Shown here: in pieces, positions 8,248-16,910 of the stretch
Position numbering within the stretch: the first letter of the stretch is position 1
Layout: each line of letters begins with the position of its first letter
Assembly: GCF_000292525.1 (NCBI RefSeq)
Contig: NZ_AEYF01000048.1
Coordinates: 186,001 to 250,000, forward strand
From: Rhizobium sp. CCGE 510
Lineage (GTDB): Bacteria > Pseudomonadota > Alphaproteobacteria > Rhizobiales > Rhizobiaceae
DNA: 64,000 bases
Direction of reading: 5' to 3'
The notes under the pieces: generated by a model
What the model was told of the DNA's origin: nothing
Seen by the model: the letters and a program-made list of their open reading frames with translations, nothing else
The model's database searches: none
Position numbers and translations under genes: made by a program

Positions 8248-8495
8248 GGCGTTTGCCCTTGTCGCCTGTTCCAGCGGGCGCCAATGAGCAAGCAAGGACG
8301 CATGCGCCGATGAGGTGATGACTGGGACGATTTCGATCGCCGCTCACACCGACGGCCTTCGTTTCACATTTTGACGACGGCGAAGGACGCAACCCGTCAT
8401 GTCGGTAAAGAGGCCGCTTTTCCAAAGCTCCCTGACAAAATTCTTGCGGAACGGATTTTTTCATCCGCGGGCGCAAACGAACCAGAATGCCTTTA

Positions 8496-8514
8496 GTCTA
8501 TAAATTTAATAGAC
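8496..8514 (+). promoter_or_regulatory. Sulfur-region inverted repeat, copy 2
   Basis: GTCTAT (8496-8501) and ATAGAC (8509-8514) are perfect arms with an AT-rich N7 centre (AAATTTA). The AC-AATATA that follows may be part of a promoter. The site is 84 bases before the ABC binding protein at 8598, so it probably controls that transporter operon. The 350 bases around it (8248-8597) hold no other gene. Confidence 0.6.
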
Positions 8515-8597
8515 AATATATGTTCACGCGCTGATTGTTCATCGACGCATGAACAGCCGCCGGGCCAGACCTGAAGCATCCAACTCCGGGACCAGAT

Positions 8598-10223
8598 ATG
8601 ACCGTAAAGACTTTCAAGACATTGCCTAGACGAAATCCCATTGCCTTTGCACTGACATTTTCCCTTCTAGCATTTGCAGGCCCACAAGCGCATGCGGCCG
8701 AGAGCGCAAAGCCGGTGGACGGCGGTACTTTGACCGTCGGGCTAGCCACGGACACGGCGATCATAGATCCCTCGATTACCGGCAGCTCCATTACTGCCGT
8801 CATCACCCGAAACCTCGTCGATTCCCTCGTTGGGCAAGCCGAGGACAACAGGTTTACGCCATGGCTGGCCGAACGCTGGGAGATCAATAGCGACAACAGC
8901 GTCTATACGTTTCATCTCAAACAGGGTGTGACCTTCAGCGACGGCACGCCGCTCGATGCCGCCGCGGTCAAGTACAACTTCGACCAGATCCTGGATCCGA
9001 AGACGACGTCGAGCTACGCAAAATCGCTGCTCGGCCCGATCGACAAGATCGAGGCGGTCGATACCGGCACGCTCGTCATCCACTATAAAAAGTCCTTCGC
9101 GCCGCTGCTTCAGGGGCTGAGCCTGCCCTATCTTGGGATCCAGTCGCCGACCTATCTGCAGAAGGCGACGAGCACGACCAATACGCTTGTCGGCTCCGGT
9201 CCTTATATTCTCGAAAGCTTCGTCAAGGGCAGCGGCAGCAAGCTTACGCGCCGCGCCGATTACAATTGGGGGCCGGGTTATGCCAAGCATGCCGGCCCGG
9301 CCCATTTCAATGGGATCGACTTCAAATATCTGCCGGAATCATCGGTTCGCCTCGGCGCCCTGGCAAGCGGCCAGGTTCAGGCGATCGACGAAGTTCCGCC
9401 CGCCAATTACCGCTCCGTGCAGGGCGATGAGAAGCTTCAGGTCGTGACCAGGGAGAATCCCGGCGTCAACAATTCCTATTTCCTGAACACGTCCAAGGAG
9501 CCCTTCCAGGACACCAAGGTCCGTCAGGCGTTCCAGAGCGCCGTGAACGGCGCGGCGGCGGTGAAGGCGGCCTATCTCGGCACGCTCAAGCCGGCCGACA
9601 ACATTCTCGGGCCGTCGACGCTCTATTACGATAGCGGCGTGGCGAGCAAATGGGGCTTCGATCTCGCCAAGGCGAACAAGCTGCTCGACGCGGCCGGTTG
9701 GACGAAGAAGGATGCCGACGGATTTCGCACGAAGGACGGCCGTCGCCTCACCGTGCATTATGTCTATGACAGCGCCTCTGTCGGCGCATCGAATGTGACC
9801 CTTGCGCAGGCGGTGCAATATCAGGTCCGTCAGGCCGGGTTCGAATTCCAGCTCGATCCGGTCGACGCCGGTGGTTACACCGCCCGGGCCAACAGCAATG
9901 ATTATGATCTGGTTTCCTTCTTCTATGTCCGGGCAGAACCGGACATACTGCGCACCGTGTTCCATTCCGCCTATGTGCCGCCGAACGGATCCGACTACGT
10001 TCGCGTCACCAGCCTCGATGAGAAACTGAGCAAGGCCATCGGCGCGAGCGATGCGGAACGGAAGCAGCTCTATGGCGAGATCCAGTCTGAGATCGTCGGG
10101 CAGGCCTATGCGGTGCCGCTCTTTGTGGCAGCATACCAGCTCGGGGCGTCGAAGAAGCTTCACGGCATCAGCTGGGCAACAAACGCAAAGCCGCTTTTCT
10201 ATGATGCCTGGCTCGAGCCGTAA
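8598..10223 (+). CDS. Dipeptide/nickel-type ABC substrate-binding protein
   Basis: 541 residues, SBP_bac_5 family (DppA/OppA-like). A Sec signal peptide ends at about AHA-AE (residues 31-34). The family landmarks are visible: GGTLTVGLATD at the mature N-terminus, LAERWEINSDNSVYTFHLKQ, VTFSDGTPLDAAAVKYNFD and GSGPYILESF. After the initiator Met the whole protein contains no Met and no Cys, which is striking for its length and fits production during sulfur starvation. It is followed directly by two permeases and a fused ATPase, so it is the binding component of a complete importer. The ligand is not known; an organosulfur compound is inferred from the context. Confidence 0.9.
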   Translation: MTVKTFKTLPRRNPIAFALTFSLLAFAGPQAHAAESAKPVDGGTLTVGLATDTAIIDPSITGSSITAVITRNLVDSLVGQAEDNRFTPWLAERWEINSDNSVYTFHLKQGVTFSDGTPLDAAAVKYNFDQILDPKTTSSYAKSLLGPIDKIEAVDTGTLVIHYKKSFAPLLQGLSLPYLGIQSPTYLQKATSTTNTLVGSGPYILESFVKGSGSKLTRRADYNWGPGYAKHAGPAHFNGIDFKYLPESSVRLGALASGQVQAIDEVPPANYRSVQGDEKLQVVTRENPGVNNSYFLNTSKEPFQDTKVRQAFQSAVNGAAAVKAAYLGTLKPADNILGPSTLYYDSGVASKWGFDLAKANKLLDAAGWTKKDADGFRTKDGRRLTVHYVYDSASVGASNVTLAQAVQYQVRQAGFEFQLDPVDAGGYTARANSNDYDLVSFFYVRAEPDILRTVFHSAYVPPNGSDYVRVTSLDEKLSKAIGASDAERKQLYGEIQSEIVGQAYAVPLFVAAYQLGASKKLHGISWATNAKPLFYDAWLEP

Positions 10224-11154
10224 TGTGATCCGCGCCGTGCTGAAGCGGCTCGGTGTCGTCATCGCGGTGCTCTGGGGCGCCGCAACGATTGCCTTTGCCG
10301 CCGTACAGCTCATTCCCGGCGATCCCGTATCGGTGCTGTCAGGCGGCGAGAACGTCGTCGATGCGACTGAGCGCGCCGTGCTGACGCAACAATATGGATT
10401 GGATCAGCCGCTCTACGTGCAATACGCACGTTATGTGCTCAGCGCCCTGACCGGCGACTTCGGTGAAAGCTACCAATATCGCCAGCCGGTTACGGAACTC
10501 GTCTACGAGGCGGCCGGGCCGACATTGCAGCTCGCCGGCAGTGCGATTTTCATCGCGTTGATCCTGTCGTTGAGCATTGCGCTCGCGACCGCCGGCCGAC
10601 GCAGGGGGATCGCTATTGCCGTCTCGGGGATCGAACTGGTCCTCCTCAGTACGCCTGTCTACTGGATCGGAATCGTGCTGCTGTCGGTCTTCAGTTTTCG
10701 GCTGCAATGGTTTCCGGTGACGGGCAATGCCGGCTTTTCCGCGCTCGTTTTGCCCGCCATTGCGCTCAGCCTGCCGCTGGCGGCGCTGCTGACCCAGGTG
10801 CTGCGGGATGGTCTGGAGGAAGCCCTGCTCCAACCCTTTTCGCTGACGGTTCGCACGCGTGGCGTCGGTGAGACGGCTCTCCGGCTGCGGCACGGCCTGC
10901 GCCATGCAGCGCTTGCCGCCTCGACTTTGACGGGGACCCTGTTTGCGAGCACCCTCGGCGGTTCGATCCTCACCGAAACCGTCTTCGGCCGCTCCGGTAT
11001 CGGGCAGATTACCCTTCAGGCCATCAAGACCCGCGACATGCCGCTCGTCCTCGGGCTGGTGATGCTGTCCGCCTTCGTCTTCGTCATGATCAACCTTCTG
11101 GTCGATGCCCTCTATCTGCTGATCGATCCGCGCCTGCGAAGGCGTGCAGCATGA
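10201..11154 (+). CDS. ABC permease, DppB-like
   Basis: About 317 residues and six membrane segments. The N-terminal region has the DppB pattern (AVQLIPGDPVSVLSGG, then YGLDQPLYVQYARYVLSALTGDFG). The EAA-type loop near the C-terminal third would contact the ATPase (VRTRGVGETALRLRHGLRHA). The start is uncertain: ATG at 10201 or 10204, or GTG at 10225 after the stop of the binding protein; the overlap favours translational coupling. It pairs with the DppC-like permease at 11151. Confidence 0.85.
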   Translation: MMPGSSRNVIRAVLKRLGVVIAVLWGAATIAFAAVQLIPGDPVSVLSGGENVVDATERAVLTQQYGLDQPLYVQYARYVLSALTGDFGESYQYRQPVTELVYEAAGPTLQLAGSAIFIALILSLSIALATAGRRRGIAIAVSGIELVLLSTPVYWIGIVLLSVFSFRLQWFPVTGNAGFSALVLPAIALSLPLAALLTQVLRDGLEEALLQPFSLTVRTRGVGETALRLRHGLRHAALAASTLTGTLFASTLGGSILTETVFGRSGIGQITLQAIKTRDMPLVLGLVMLSAFVFVMINLLVDALYLLIDPRLRRRAA

Positions 11155-12026
11155 GCAGTACGGAATTGTTCGATACGGTGCTGCGCGGCCGTACGGCTGC
11201 CGGTTCTCGCCGCAGGCATCCCTGGCTTGCGCCGGGGCTGCTGCTGCCGCTTGCCGCGGTCGTCGTCCTCGCCTTCGCCGTCTGGGTGCCGCAATGGTTC
11301 ACGGCATTCGATCCGGACGCGATCGATACCAATGCCATCTTGCAAGCGCCAAGCGGCATTCACTGGTTTGGAACCGATGAACTGGGACGCGATCTCTTTT
11401 CTCGCATCGTCTACGGAACATCGCAGTCGCTGACGATCGGGATCGGCGCCACGCTGATCGCCTGTTTCGGGGGCGTTATTCTGGGGACGGCTGCAGCCCT
11501 GTCGCCGAAGCCGATAAGCCGGCTTCTGGTCCGCGTCATCGATATTCTTCTGGCCTTTCCGGAAATACTGCTGGCGCTGCTGGTGATCGCCGTGCTCGGG
11601 CGCGGCCCCCTCAACACCCTGTTGGCCGTCGGCCTCTCCTCCGTCGCCGGTTACGCCCGCCTGATCCGCTCGCAAGTCTTGCAGGTCAAGCTTTCCGGCT
11701 ATGTCGAGCATGCCGTGGCGCTTGGTGAACATCCCTGGACGATCATTATCGAGCATATCGTGCCGAACGCCGTTCGGCCGCTGGTCATCCTCGCGACAAT
11801 CGGCGTCGGCGCGTCGGTGCTGACCGCCTCGGCCCTGAGTTTTCTCGGCCTCGGCGTCGTGCCGCCCGCCGCCGAATGGGGAGCGCTCCTGGCGAACGGC
11901 CGCAATTTCATCGACATTGCTCCCTGGACAAGTCTGCTGCCGGCCACCGTGGTCGCGGTTTCGGTGATTTCGATCACTCTTGTCGCTAGGCGATTGCAGA
12001 CGCTTCTAGCCCGGGGTGACGCCTGA
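11151..12026 (+). CDS. ABC permease, DppC-like
   Basis: 291 residues. It overlaps the preceding permease by four bases (ATGA). The conserved DppC segment HWFGTDELGRDLFSRIVYG lies at about 64-82, followed by five membrane segments, ending with the PPAAEWGALLANGRNFI motif typical of DppC/OppC. It would form the heterodimeric channel with the 10201 product. Confidence 0.9.
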   Translation: MSSTELFDTVLRGRTAAGSRRRHPWLAPGLLLPLAAVVVLAFAVWVPQWFTAFDPDAIDTNAILQAPSGIHWFGTDELGRDLFSRIVYGTSQSLTIGIGATLIACFGGVILGTAAALSPKPISRLLVRVIDILLAFPEILLALLVIAVLGRGPLNTLLAVGLSSVAGYARLIRSQVLQVKLSGYVEHAVALGEHPWTIIIEHIVPNAVRPLVILATIGVGASVLTASALSFLGLGVVPPAAEWGALLANGRNFIDIAPWTSLLPATVVAVSVISITLVARRLQTLLARGDA

Positions 12027-13768
12027 TGAACATACGACCCGGTCCGCGGCCGCCTGTCCTCGCCTCGTCCAGCCCAGTGCTCCTCGAGATCGACGGGCTG
12101 CATGTCGCTTTCGACACGCCACAGGGCGTTATCGAGGCCGTTTCGGATCTTTCCCTTCAGATCGCGCCGGGCGAGATTTTCGCCCTTGTCGGCGAGTCCG
12201 GATCAGGCAAGTCGGTGACGGCGCGCACGCTGGTCGGCCTTGCCGGTCCACATGCGCATGTCCAGGCTCGCAAGATGGTGCTGGCGGGACATGACGGCCG
12301 GCCGCTGGATCTGCTGCGGCAGTCGCAGAGAACTTGGCGGGAGATCCGTGGGCGGGAGATCGGTTTCGTGCTGCAAGATGCCCTGGTTTCCCTCGACCCG
12401 CTGCGCCTGGTCGGGCGCGAGATCGCCGAGCCGTTGCTCGCGCATCGGCTCGCGGCGCGATCGCAGGTGGCCGCGCGCGTTCGCGAATTGCTGATCCGCG
12501 TCGGTATCGCCGATCCGGAGATCCGCGCCGCCCAGTATCCGCATGAGCTTTCCGGAGGGCTGAGGCAACGGGCCCTCATTGCATCAGCCCTTGCGGCGGA
12601 GCCGTGTTTGCTGATCGCCGACGAGCCGACCACGGCGCTGGACGCGACCGTACAGCAACAGGTGCTATCGGTCTTCAAGGGTCTTGCCAACGCCGGCTTC
12701 GGCGTTCTTCTCATCACCCATGATCTCGCCGTTGCGGCGCAATTGGCCGATCGTGTCGCGGTCATGCAAAATGGCCGTCTCGTTGAATCAGGCCCGGCGC
12801 AAGACGTCCTCTCCGCCCCACAGCACGCCTATACTCGCCGTCTTCTCGCCGCAGTCCCGACCGGCGCCACGCGCGGCCGGCGCTTGAGCGCACCAGACGC
12901 TGCGCCAGCCTGTAACCGCGCGCCGGTGGATGGAGAGCCGCTCATGGAGATCCGAAACGTCTCCGTCAGCTTCCGGCGTCCCGATGGTATCCTGCTGGAA
13001 GCGGTGAGGGACGTATCGCTGCAGATCGGCCGTGGAGAAACGCTGGGCATTGTCGGCGAATCCGGCTCCGGCAAGACGACGCTCGGCAAGATTGCGCTAG
13101 CGCTGCGCAGGCCGGATAGCGGTGACGTGCTCTTCGACGGGCGCCCCTGGAGTGCGCTGACAGAAGCCGCCCGCCGACCGGTGCGAGCCGGCCTCCAGAC
13201 GATCAGCCAGGATCCGTTGAGTTCATTCGATCCGCGTTTTACGGTCGAGCGCCTCATAGAGCAGCCGTTACGGCTGCGCGGCGACTTTGATAAAGCTGCC
13301 CGCCGGCGGAAGGTGGTAGAGCTCAGCGAGATGGTAGGCCTCGGCCCGGAGTTGCTCGTCCGCCGTCCGTCAGCACTTTCCGGCGGGCAGCGTCAACGCG
13401 TCTCGATTGCGCAGGCGCTCGCCGCAGAACCGAAGCTTTTGATCTGCGACGAGCCGGTTTCTGCGCTGGATGTGACGACGCAGGCACAGGTCTTGGATCT
13501 GCTGGCGAATCTTCAGCAGCGGCTGGCGCTTTCGATGGTGTTCATCTCGCATGATCTGGGTGTCGTCCAGCATATGAGTCACCGGATCGCCGTCATGAAG
13601 GACGGGGAGATCGTTGAAAGCGCATCGGTGGAGCAGGTGTTCGACCATCCTCGGCATTCCTACACGCGATCGCTCATCGCGTCGGTCCCGAATTTGGCGG
13701 CCGATCAGACGCATTTCTGGTCGAGTTCCGGAGCCGCTCCCCAGCTCAAACCGAAGGCTACTGCATAA
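12026..13768 (+). CDS. Fused double ABC ATPase (DppD-DppF type)
   Basis: 580 residues holding two complete nucleotide-binding domains. Domain 1 has Walker A GESGSGKS, signature LSGGLRQRA and Walker B LLIADEPT. Domain 2 has Walker A GESGSGKT, signature LSGGQRQRV and Walker B LLICDEPVSALD. The two halves are joined near residue 290. The start overlaps the permease stop (TGATG). The fused form contrasts with the second transporter of the window, where the two ATPases are separate genes (29692, 30665). It energises import by the 8598-12026 components. Confidence 0.92.
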   Translation: MNIRPGPRPPVLASSSPVLLEIDGLHVAFDTPQGVIEAVSDLSLQIAPGEIFALVGESGSGKSVTARTLVGLAGPHAHVQARKMVLAGHDGRPLDLLRQSQRTWREIRGREIGFVLQDALVSLDPLRLVGREIAEPLLAHRLAARSQVAARVRELLIRVGIADPEIRAAQYPHELSGGLRQRALIASALAAEPCLLIADEPTTALDATVQQQVLSVFKGLANAGFGVLLITHDLAVAAQLADRVAVMQNGRLVESGPAQDVLSAPQHAYTRRLLAAVPTGATRGRRLSAPDAAPACNRAPVDGEPLMEIRNVSVSFRRPDGILLEAVRDVSLQIGRGETLGIVGESGSGKTTLGKIALALRRPDSGDVLFDGRPWSALTEAARRPVRAGLQTISQDPLSSFDPRFTVERLIEQPLRLRGDFDKAARRRKVVELSEMVGLGPELLVRRPSALSGGQRQRVSIAQALAAEPKLLICDEPVSALDVTTQAQVLDLLANLQQRLALSMVFISHDLGVVQHMSHRIAVMKDGEIVESASVEQVFDHPRHSYTRSLIASVPNLAADQTHFWSSSGAAPQLKPKATA

Positions 13769-13772
13769 TTCT

Positions 13773-13892
13773 TCAGTTCGCCGATAGTGTCGGCCCGACA
13801 TTCTGGCGGACGACGATATTCCTGCCAAAGGGATTGAGAGCGACGAGGCCGAACATGGCCGCGAGCAGGATCATGGTTATGATCGAAGACAT
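13773..13892 (-). CDS. Possible 39-aa single-membrane-segment micro-ORF
   Basis: ATG to TGA, 39 residues beginning MSSIITMILLAAMFGLVALN followed by PFGRNIVVRQNV; one hydrophobic segment, then a polar tail. It lies 75 bases downstream of the 2-oxoglutarate-type oxygenase on the same strand. The ribosome binding site is weak. I do not recognise it; it may be a small membrane protein or a gene fragment. Confidence 0.3.
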   Translation of the reverse strand: MSSIITMILLAAMFGLVALNPFGRNIVVRQNVGPTLSAN

Positions 13893-13967
13893 ATTCAGCT
13901 TCAAGGGCGGCCCCCGCGCCAGATGTGTTAATGCCAGCGTCCTTTGGTGAGCGCTGGTGGTCGACGT

Positions 13968-14990
13968 CTATGTTGCCTGCGCGTCCAAAAGGTCCGCGTG
14001 ATGTTCCTGCGCCACATCGGGATGCGAACGCAGGCGCGACTTCAGTACGTTGCGCCCCACCTCGCGGAACAAGGGATTGAGAGGATCCTGTGTCACGCCC
14101 CGCACCTCTGCAAGAAGCGCCGGCGGCAAATCGAGAACAGGAATGGTGGCGGCCAGATTGGCGCCGAGGAAGAACGGGATGGATAGCCTGTCGCCGGCCG
14201 GCGGGGTGACGACGCGGTGGATATTGGCCTTGAGGTAACCGTTGGAGGCGAGTTCCAGCAACTCTCCGACGTTGACGACGAAGGTGCCTGGGATCGGCGG
14301 CGCGTCGATCCAGCCGCCTTCGCCGTCATCCACCTGCAGGCCGCCAATCACGTCCTGCAACAGGATGGTGACGAAGCCGCCATCCTTATGGGCGCCGACG
14401 CCCTGGTCGCTCTGCGTCTGGTCGCGACCGGGATAACGCACGATCTTCAGAAGCTGGTTCGGACCATTGGCGTAGATCGGCGCAAAGATATCCGGGCTCT
14501 GGCCGAGCGCCTCGGAAAATGCCTGGATAACCTTCAGGCCGACGGCGGTCACCTCTTCGATCCATTCGAGCACGGCCGCACGCATTTGCGGAAGCGCTGA
14601 GGGAAATTGGTTTGGGCCGAACAGCCGCTTCCATGGAGGATCGCCCGGGCCAATCTCCAGCCTCTGGCGCTCAGGACCAAAATCGACCTGCTCGCGCCAA
14701 TCCTGCTTGCCGCGCGTATATTCGAACCCGGCCCTGTTATAGCCGCGGAAATGCGGCGACTTTCGCATCTCGATTTCGAGCTTCTGCTCTTCCGGCAGCG
14801 AGAAGAAGCGGCGTGCGAGTTCGGTCAGATCGTCGATCCGTCGCTGCGGAATACCATGTCCGGTGAGATAGAAAAATCCGAGCGTCCGGCTGACGTCACG
14901 AAGCTCCGCCAGCGCTTGTTCTCGTTCCGGATGAGCGGATGCAAAACGCCCGAGGTCGAGTATCGGAAGCGTCCTCGCTGCAGCGGTCAC
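13968..14990 (-). CDS. Isopenicillin-N-synthase-family 2-oxoglutarate/Fe(II) oxygenase
   Basis: 340 residues from the GTG at 14988-14990, which follows AGGAAGGA. An N-terminal DIOX_N domain (PILDLGRF ... LGFFYLTGHGI) is followed by the 2OG-Fe(II) barrel. The iron ligands are visible as His201 and Asp203 (GAHKDGG) and His258 (NIHRV), with Arg268-x-Ser (RLSIPFF) to hold the co-substrate. Members oxidise amino-acid-derived or small molecules; some act on thiols or sulfonates. The substrate here is unknown. Upstream, at 15133-15151, is a degenerate copy of the sulfur-region repeat, and the gene faces away from the small ORFs at 15382-15674. Confidence 0.85.
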   Translation of the reverse strand: MTAAARTLPILDLGRFASAHPEREQALAELRDVSRTLGFFYLTGHGIPQRRIDDLTELARRFFSLPEEQKLEIEMRKSPHFRGYNRAGFEYTRGKQDWREQVDFGPERQRLEIGPGDPPWKRLFGPNQFPSALPQMRAAVLEWIEEVTAVGLKVIQAFSEALGQSPDIFAPIYANGPNQLLKIVRYPGRDQTQSDQGVGAHKDGGFVTILLQDVIGGLQVDDGEGGWIDAPPIPGTFVVNVGELLELASNGYLKANIHRVVTPPAGDRLSIPFFLGANLAATIPVLDLPPALLAEVRGVTQDPLNPLFREVGRNVLKSRLRSHPDVAQEHHADLLDAQAT

Positions 14991-15132
14991 GGCATTATCC
15001 TTCCTGCTGGAAATGGCGTCGAGCCTGTGACGGAAACGGCACATTCGACTGTTACAATGTCCCAAGCTGCAGGACGATATTCAAAGAGAGCTGATGCGAT
15101 AAATCGGCGATCCGGGAAAACGCATTTTATTT

Positions 15133-15151
15133 TTCCAGCAAATTTGTAGAT
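15133..15151 (-). promoter_or_regulatory. Sulfur-region inverted repeat, copy 3 (degenerate)
   Basis: On the minus strand it reads ATCTACAAATTTGCTGGAA, keeping TCTA-AAATTT--T-GA of the repeat. It is 143 bases before the start of the oxygenase gene. In the plus direction it closely resembles copy 4 at 15336 (both begin TCCAG and contain TGTAGA). Confidence 0.35.
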
Positions 15152-15335
15152 TATTCGCCTGTCGCCGGTCGCGCCGCAATCTTTCCGCACCGAGGGATGG
15201 CGGCGCGTCGACGGCGTGAGGCTGGCCCGCCGCCGGCGACCGCTGCTGGCCGGAGCCCACAGCTTTCGCCGTCCGGCTGCCTGGAGAAGGATAGTTTTCC
15301 GCAATGTGCCCCGATCATAAATTGCCATTTCTTTA

Positions 15336-15354
15336 ATCCAGTAATTTTGTAGAC
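15336..15354 (+). promoter_or_regulatory. Sulfur-region inverted repeat, copy 4 (one good arm)
   Basis: ATCCAGTAATTTTGTAGAC, followed by AATACT as in copy 2. The right arm (TAGAC) is intact and the left arm has changed to TCCAG. It sits 27 bases upstream of the small ORF at 15382, so it may control the small-gene group that follows. Confidence 0.4.
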
Positions 15355-15381
15355 AATACTATTTCAACGAAAGGAAGATCG

Positions 15382-15519
15382 ATGCTCGTCCTCAAAATCG
15401 TTGAAATAGCAGGTCGTTTTAATCGCCTGTCCAAGACATCGCCGCCGCCGGACCAAGAAAGATCAGCCAGGGAATATGAGCTCTCCTTTTGGAGAGCTGC
15501 GACCGGCTTCTGGTATTGA
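15382..15519 (+). CDS. 45-aa small ORF of unknown function
   Basis: ATG preceded by AAGGAAG seven bases upstream, the best ribosome binding site in this stretch. It codes for 45 residues with an amphipathic start (MLVLKIVEIAGRFNRL), a Pro/acidic middle and an aromatic end (ELSFWRAATGFWY). No Cys and no Met after the start. I do not recognise a family. It could be a leader peptide or a small conserved protein of the sulfur regulon. Confidence 0.45.
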   Translation: MLVLKIVEIAGRFNRLSKTSPPPDQERSAREYELSFWRAATGFWY

Positions 15520-15530
15520 GGCAGCGATCC

Positions 15531-15674
15531 ATGGCCCTCGTCTATGACCATCAGCGCTACCTTTGTCGCCACCGGGGGATCGCCTGGCTTTCATCGGTAT
15601 GTTCCGGCCTTCATGTCCTGGCGACCATAGGTTCATTTGCCTTCGTCCTCGCCCTGGTGATCGGATTGATATGA
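15531..15674 (+). CDS. 47-aa small membrane protein
   Basis: ATG to TGA. A basic N-terminus (MALVYDHQRYLCRHRG) is followed by one clear hydrophobic segment (SGLHVLATIGSFAFVLALVI), so a single-pass small membrane protein with the N-terminus inside is likely. It starts 11 bases after the previous small ORF on the same strand, suggesting cotranscription. Function unknown. Confidence 0.45.
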   Translation: MALVYDHQRYLCRHRGIAWLSSVCSGLHVLATIGSFAFVLALVIGLI

Positions 15675-15749
15675 TTGAGACCTGCACGGGACGGCGAGAT
15701 AGGGGTCGATACCGCGTGAAGGCGGCTCTTCCTCCATGCGGTGGGCGAC

Positions 15750-16058
15750 ATGGCCGATAGCGATATCGAAGACGCGCCGCTCGCTGATGCTCCTCGCGAA
15801 GCGACGCCGCGGGACCGCCGTCGCGAGATGGTCGACAAGATCGTTCTGACGCTGGGCGAATTTATCAACGATCTCGACACACGGGATGAGCGCTGGCGGG
15901 CTTCGGTAGGCCAGTTGGTCGCCATCCTGCAAACCATGTCGGATAGCATCGCATCGGCCGATGACAAGACCTTCACCGCTATCATGAGGGAGGCTGCGTT
16001 GCTGATGCGAACCCTGAAGGAACGGCAAGCCTATTTTAGCAAGTTCACCGTCCACTGA
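15750..16058 (+). CDS. Hypothetical helical protein
   Basis: 102 residues from the ATG at 15750 (a GTG three codons earlier is possible). An acidic, Ala/Pro-rich N-terminus (about 1-20) is followed by a predicted all-helical domain with heptad-like leucines (VDKIVLTLGEFINDLDTRDE ... MREAALLMRTLKERQAYF). No family is recognised. The next gene, a ChaC homologue, starts one base after its stop. Confidence 0.5.
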   Translation: MADSDIEDAPLADAPREATPRDRRREMVDKIVLTLGEFINDLDTRDERWRASVGQLVAILQTMSDSIASADDKTFTAIMREAALLMRTLKERQAYFSKFTVH

Positions 16059-16059
16059 C

Positions 16060-16824
16060 ATGAGAGCGATCTCCGAAAACGATCTGCTGACGGAAGGCGC
16101 CGTTGTCGGGCGAAGGTTGGAACGGTATCGTGGAAGTGCGATGGCTCTGACCGATGAGCTGGTCTCACTCAGCCTCAGGCTGGAGGCAGATCCCGGACCG
16201 GATCCCAGCCGTATCCCGCTGAGTGACGGGCAGCTGGAAAATCTCGCCGAACGTCTGTATGGCGAATCCCTCGGCAGGCCGCTATGGGTGTTTGCTTACG
16301 GTTCGCTGATTTGGAAGCCGGATTTCGATGCGGTGGAGTGGCGGCGCGCCGGCGCTCGAGGTTGGCACCGATCCTTCTGTCTGCATATGACGCGCTGACG
16401 CGCGACAGAGGCCCAGCCCGGCCTGATGATGGCGCTCGATCAAGGCGGTCAATGCAATGGTGTAGCCTTCAGGCTCGCGGAACGGGATCGCGTCGGTCAA
16501 ATCCGCCGCATGATTCGCAGGGAGGTCGGCAGCCTGGACGATTCATCCTCCGTCCGCTGGATTACCGTCGCAACGCGGGAAGGGCCGTTGCGCGCCCTGG
16601 TCTTTTGGGCCGGGCCGAAAGGAGAGCGTGTCCTGCGCAGGCTGCCGTTGGCGACCGTCGCGGAGACCTTGGCAAGAGCCTGCGGCCACATGGGATCCTG
16701 CGCTGAATATCTCTACCTCACGGTCAAGCACCTCGAAGAGAAGGGTATTCGCGATCGCAATCTCTGGCGGCTCCAGGCATTGGTCGCCGACGAGATCAAG
16801 CGGATCCACGGCCTTGCTGCATAA
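16060..16824 (+). pseudogene. ChaC-type gamma-glutamylcyclotransferase with an in-frame TGA
   Basis: ChaC enzymes cut glutathione to 5-oxoproline and Cys-Gly, a way to recover cysteine. The frame runs 16060-16824 and shows VFAYGSLIWKPDF (the glycine-rich substrate loop), then RSFCLHMTR. It then reaches TGA at 16396-16398 where the family has Trp (MTRW), and continues in the same frame with RATEAQPGLMMALDQGGQCN. One G-to-A change (TGG to TGA) explains it. The first fragment alone would lack the catalytic Glu region. Downstream internal starts could make the second fragment. It may be inactive, or the stop may be read through. Confidence 0.7.
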
Positions 16825-16910
16825 TTCAAAGTGCTACAGCGTCCTTTGCGCATCTGAAAAGATGCGCGCTGTAGTCCCGAGCAACGTCAACGCAGGCGGG
16901 CACATTATTC

